45,245 bases of DNA from an uncultured Opitutia bacterium. Its GTDB lineage: Bacteria; Verrucomicrobiota; Verrucomicrobiia; Opitutales; Opitutaceae. Location: contig CAIQQB010000096.1 in assembly GCA_903873805.1 (NCBI GenBank), positions 1 through 45,245 of the forward strand, given 5' to 3'. The position numbers and the translations under genes are program-made. Within the stretch, counting starts at the first letter, position 1, and each line of letters begins with the position of its first letter. This document shows positions 42,272 to 45,245 of the stretch, in pieces. The notes beneath the pieces were generated by a model. That model searched no databases, was not told the origin of the DNA, and saw only the letters and a list, made by a program, of their open reading frames with translations.

Positions 42272-45000
42272 GACGGGCGGTCGGGTTCCAGGGTAAAGAA
42301 GAAGGTGGCTCCGCGGTCGACGGCGGCCTCGGCCCAGACCCGCCCGCCGTGACGGTGGACAATGCGCTGCACGATGGCGAGGCCGACGCCGGTGCCCTCG
42401 TAATCCTCCGCGCGGTGGAAGCGCTGGAAGACCCCGAACAGCTTGCCGGCATAGCGCGGATCGAAGCCGGTGCCGTTGTCGCGGACAAAGTAGACCCCGA
42501 CGCCGTTGACCGGGAGGCAGCCGATCTCGATCACGGCCTCGGGCCGCCGCCCGGTGTACTTCAGGGCGTTTGAGAGCAGGTTGGTCCAGACCTGCCGGAC
42601 GAGCGCCAGATCGCCAAAGCACGTCGCCAGGTCACCGAGGCGGACCTCGACGCGGCGATCCGGCCAGGGCGCCCCCAACTCGGCCAGCACCGCCCGCACG
42701 AGTTCCCCCGGATCGATCATCCGACGGCTCAACTCCTGACGGCTGATCCGGGCGAACCGCAGCAGATCGTCGATCAATGCCCCCATCCGCTGGGCGCTCG
42801 CCCGGATGGTCTGCAGCTGCCGGTGGCCCTCGGCGGGCAGCAGCGGCCCGAAATCCTCCAACACCGCGAGGGAAAATCCGTCAACCGCCCGCAGCGGGGC
42901 TCGCAGGTCGTGGGAAACGGAATAGGAAAACGCCTCGAGTTCCTGGTTGGTCTCCTCGAGCAGGCGGGTGCGTTCGACGACGCGCTGCTCCAGCTGTTCG
43001 GCGTGCTCCTGCAGCTGGGTGTGCAGCCGCTTGAGCTCGGCCTCGGCCTGTTTGCGCTCGGTTACGTCGCGGCCGACGACGACCGAGCCGACCACCGCCC
43101 CGGCCTGGTCGCGGATCGGGGCAAAGCTGTAGCTGCCGACCCAGGTGGCGCCGGTATCCTTGCGGCGCAGCGTATACTCGATGCTTTCGCCCGTCTCACC
43201 CCGCAGTGCCCGCGGCACCGCCCACTGCTCCAGCGGGGCGAGCCGGCCGTCCGCCAGATAGACTTCCAGAAATTCGGGGTATTCGGCCAGGGTCTTGGCG
43301 CACTCGTCCTTGTTCCGGAATTTGTGGAACGTGGCAAAGGCCTCGTTGAATTCGATGAACCGCCCGTCCGCATCGGAGATGAAGATGGCGTCGGTCATGC
43401 TCGCCAGCGCCGCTTCCAGCTTGGTCCGGTTGGTCTGCGCCGCCACCTCGGCCAGTTTGCGCGCCGTGATGTCCTCGGAGAAGATGACGATGCCGCCGAT
43501 CCGGCCGTCCACGCCGTGCCAGGGGCGGACTTCCCAGCGAAGCCAGTCGACCGAGCCGTCGGGCCGCACGAACATGTCCTCGTCGCACTTCTCGACCGCC
43601 CCGGCGAGGCAGCGCCGGTGAATCTCAATCCACCGCGCCGGGAGTCCGGGAAAGACCTCGTAGTGGCTCCGGCCGACGAGTGACTGCGTCCCCAGCCGGT
43701 ACACCTCCATCCAGCGCCGACTCACCACCCGGTACCGCATGTCGCAATCGAGCATGGCGATGGCCGCCGGGCTGTGCTCCGCGTAGAGCCGAAACTGCTC
43801 CTCGCGCTCCCGCAGCGCGGCCTCCGCCCGGCGGCGCTCCGTGATGTCGCGCGCCACTTTCGAGGCGCCGATAATCCGGCCCCGGGCGTCCCGGATGGCG
43901 GAGACGGTGACCGAGACGTCGACCGGAGTGCCGTCCCGGCGCAGCCGCACGGTGTCGAAATGCCGGACGCTGTCCCCGACCCGGATCCGGTCGAGAATTG
44001 TCGCCTCCTCATGCTGGCGGTCCGGCGGAATCAGCCGCGTGATCGGCTGGCCGACCATCTCGCCTGCGGGAAAGCCGAAGATCTTTTCCGCCCCGGCATT
44101 CCAGCTCAGGACGATTCCGGACAGGTCCTTGCTGATGATCGCATCGTCCGACGACTCCACGATTGCGGCCAGCCGGGCGGCCGCCTCCTCGGCCTGCCGG
44201 CGCGCCGTGACATCCCGCATCACAGTGAGGAGGCAGGCCTCGCCACCGAAGGTGATCCGGCGCGAGGAAATGTTAAACACCACCCTGCGACCGTCCGTCA
44301 GGCCAAGCAGCGCTTCGTGGTTCAGGCATTCCCCCCGGGCCTCCACCTGCTGCAGGAAGGCCGCCCGCTCCTCCTCGCTGAGCCAGTTCGCGTATTCCCG
44401 GGCGGGATGGCCGATGACCTGGTCCGGCGTGCGGCCCCAGAGCTGGCAGAGCGCCTCGTTGGCCTGGATGACGGTGTGGTCGGCCAGCCGGGAAACCACC
44501 ACACAGTCCGGGCTCAGGCGGAACGATTTGGCAAACAGCTCCTCGCTCTCGCGCAGGGCCTTCTCCGCCAGCTTGCGCGCGGTGATGTCCGCGCGGATCG
44601 CGATGTACTGGCGGGGCCGGCCGGCCCCGTCGAGAAACGGCACGATCGTCGTGTCGACCCAGTAGAAAGTGCCGTCCTTCGCCCGGTTCCGGATCTCACC
44701 CTTCCAGACCCGGCCGCCCGCGATGGTCGTCCACAGCTCCCGGATGAACGCCTTCGGGTGGTAGCCCGAGTTGATCAGGCGGTGATCCTGGCCGATCAGC
44801 TCGGCCCGGGAATATTGGGAAATGGCGCAAAACTTGTCGTTCACCGCCGTGATCCGCCCCGCCGGATCCGTCACCGCAACGATGGCGTGCTCGTCGAGCG
44901 CAGCCTTGAGGTCGTCAATCTCACGGAGGGAAGTCCGGAGCTGCGCCGCCGGCGAGTCCGGATCCGGCCAGCCACCGGGCGGAGGGGAAGCGGTGGACAT
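42268..45000 (-). CDS. Five-PAS sensor histidine kinase (910 aa)
   Basis: Soluble histidine kinase with five PAS/PAC units in series, at about residues 30-145, 148-270, 272-398, 402-522 and 527-662. Each ends in a (V/I)xxDITxRKxAE-type helix ([60 protein letters not shown]). A coiled coil (655-690) leads to the HisKA domain with H697 in [19 protein letters not shown]. The HATPase domain has N ([10 protein letters not shown]), G1 ([10 protein letters not shown]) and G2 ([14 protein letters not shown]) boxes. No transmembrane helix or phytochrome GAF/PHY domain is seen. PAS domains of this kind may bind heme, flavin or small molecules; no ligand motif is clear. First gene of the operon; an insertion sequence end lies about 105 bases upstream. 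Confidence 0.94.
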   Translation of the reverse strand: MSTASPPPGGWPDPDSPAAQLRTSLREIDDLKAALDEHAIVAVTDPAGRITAVNDKFCAISQYSRAELIGQDHRLINSGYHPKAFIRELWTTIAGGRVWKGEIRNRAKDGTFYWVDTTIVPFLDGAGRPRQYIAIRADITARKLAEKALRESEELFAKSFRLSPDCVVVSRLADHTVIQANEALCQLWGRTPDQVIGHPAREYANWLSEEERAAFLQQVEARGECLNHEALLGLTDGRRVVFNISSRRITFGGEACLLTVMRDVTARRQAEEAAARLAAIVESSDDAIISKDLSGIVLSWNAGAEKIFGFPAGEMVGQPITRLIPPDRQHEEATILDRIRVGDSVRHFDTVRLRRDGTPVDVSVTVSAIRDARGRIIGASKVARDITERRRAEAALREREEQFRLYAEHSPAAIAMLDCDMRYRVVSRRWMEVYRLGTQSLVGRSHYEVFPGLPARWIEIHRRCLAGAVEKCDEDMFVRPDGSVDWLRWEVRPWHGVDGRIGGIVIFSEDITARKLAEVAAQTNRTKLEAALASMTDAIFISDADGRFIEFNEAFATFHKFRNKDECAKTLAEYPEFLEVYLADGRLAPLEQWAVPRALRGETGESIEYTLRRKDTGATWVGSYSFAPIRDQAGAVVGSVVVGRDVTERKQAEAELKRLHTQLQEHAEQLEQRVVERTRLLEETNQELEAFSYSVSHDLRAPLRAVDGFSLAVLEDFGPLLPAEGHRQLQTIRASAQRMGALIDDLLRFARISRQELSRRMIDPGELVRAVLAELGAPWPDRRVEVRLGDLATCFGDLALVRQVWTNLLSNALKYTGRRPEAVIEIGCLPVNGVGVYFVRDNGTGFDPRYAGKLFGVFQRFHRAEDYEGTGVGLAIVQRIVHRHGGRVWAEAAVDRGATFFFTLEPDRPS

Positions 45001-45105
45001 GGGCGGAGACGTCTGGCGGGCGGAGCAGCGGCGGGCCGCAGAAAGATCAGTCGGTCGATGGCAGACCCAGAGCAGCCGGCGAACCCAGCGTCAGCGGCAA
45101 ATTGA

Positions 45106-45245
45106 GGTTCTTCCGGTTTCTTAGTGGGTGGATGAGGGCTGAAGGTGAGGCAGCATCTTGAGCTTCCCACAGTGAAACAGAATCCGGGTGCGGTAGTTGG
45201 TGAAGGAGCGGAAGCCACGGGCATCGGCCTTGAGGGCTTGGATGC
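45106..45245 (-). mobile_element. ISL3-like insertion sequence, 3' end (partial)
   Basis: The element runs off the window. The proposed right end is GGTTCTTCCGGTTTC at 45106-45120, which begins GGTTCTT as ISL3-family ends often do, and the transposase stop is directly inside it, as is usual in that family. The eight bases outside (CAAATTGA) could be the target duplication. The other end is outside the window, so this is not confirmed. Confidence 0.5.
45121..45243 (-). CDS. ISL3-family transposase, C-terminal fragment (partial)
   Basis: Forty visible C-terminal residues are I-Q-A-L-K-A-D-A then RGFRSFTNYRTRILFHCGKL, and they end MLPHLQPSSTH. The pattern K-x-x-A-R-G-F-R-x-F-x-N-Y-R-x-R-I-L-x-x-C-G is typical of the C-terminus of DDE transposases of the ISL3 group. 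The gene continues to the right beyond base 45245; catalytic residues are outside the window. It is oriented leftward, toward the sensor-kinase operon. Confidence 0.7.
   Translation of the reverse strand: MQALKADARGFRSFTNYRTRILFHCGKLKMLPHLQPSSTH

Overview
The window comes from a high-GC Gram-negative bacterium, most likely a member of the Verrucomicrobiota and probably near the Opitutaceae. The grounds are very large autotransporter-associated-repeat (PATR) proteins ending in PEP-CTERM/exosortase anchors, starts with little Shine-Dalgarno signal, and intergenic DNA packed with hairpins and short dispersed repeats. This placement is an inference; there is no rRNA or other phylogenetic marker except a tmRNA.

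Region 1 (1-23.04 kb): the stump of an ABC transporter ATPase gene, then three leftward paralogous surface-protein genes. Transcription would meet a giant 5,981-aa protein first, then an 825-aa and a 610-aa protein. All three have a signal peptide, PATR-type beta-strand repeats, a shared C-terminal domain and a PEP-CTERM anchor. None has an autotransporter barrel. The giant protein is made of four large modules, each resembling a complete smaller paralogue, with a second repeat family inserted between PATR blocks.

Region 2 (23.04-31.4 kb): housekeeping genes separated by repeat-rich spacers. These are a KamA-type radical-SAM lysine 2,3-aminomutase, an exported protein with an internal duplication, tmRNA (ssrA), GTP-type PEP carboxykinase, a small membrane protein and a cation diffusion facilitator. 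Spacers hold two copies of an 88-bp element with terminal inverted repeats, a strong terminator, and elements built from 7-nt cores spaced 9-10 nt apart.

Region 3 (31.4-39.85 kb): a tandem-ACT protein overlapping a low-GC four-helix membrane protein gene, a DUF3299 lipoprotein-like or secreted protein, a hairpin array, a triple-repeat protein of unknown function, the MsrP-MsrQ periplasmic methionine sulfoxide reductase pair, a SAM methyltransferase, and a DUF3300 protein whose signal peptide lies in a different frame from its domain.

Region 4 (39.85-45.25 kb): a tightly packed leftward signalling operon of a five-PAS histidine kinase, a single-domain response regulator and a REC-PAS-kinase-REC hybrid. 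The window ends in the 3' end of an ISL3-like insertion sequence just upstream of that operon.

The most unusual material is the repeat content: the 88-bp MITE-like element, the nested inverted 10-nt-period elements, the run of different hairpins at 33.1-33.5 kb, and an intergenic-type repeat that appears to be translated inside a coding region.
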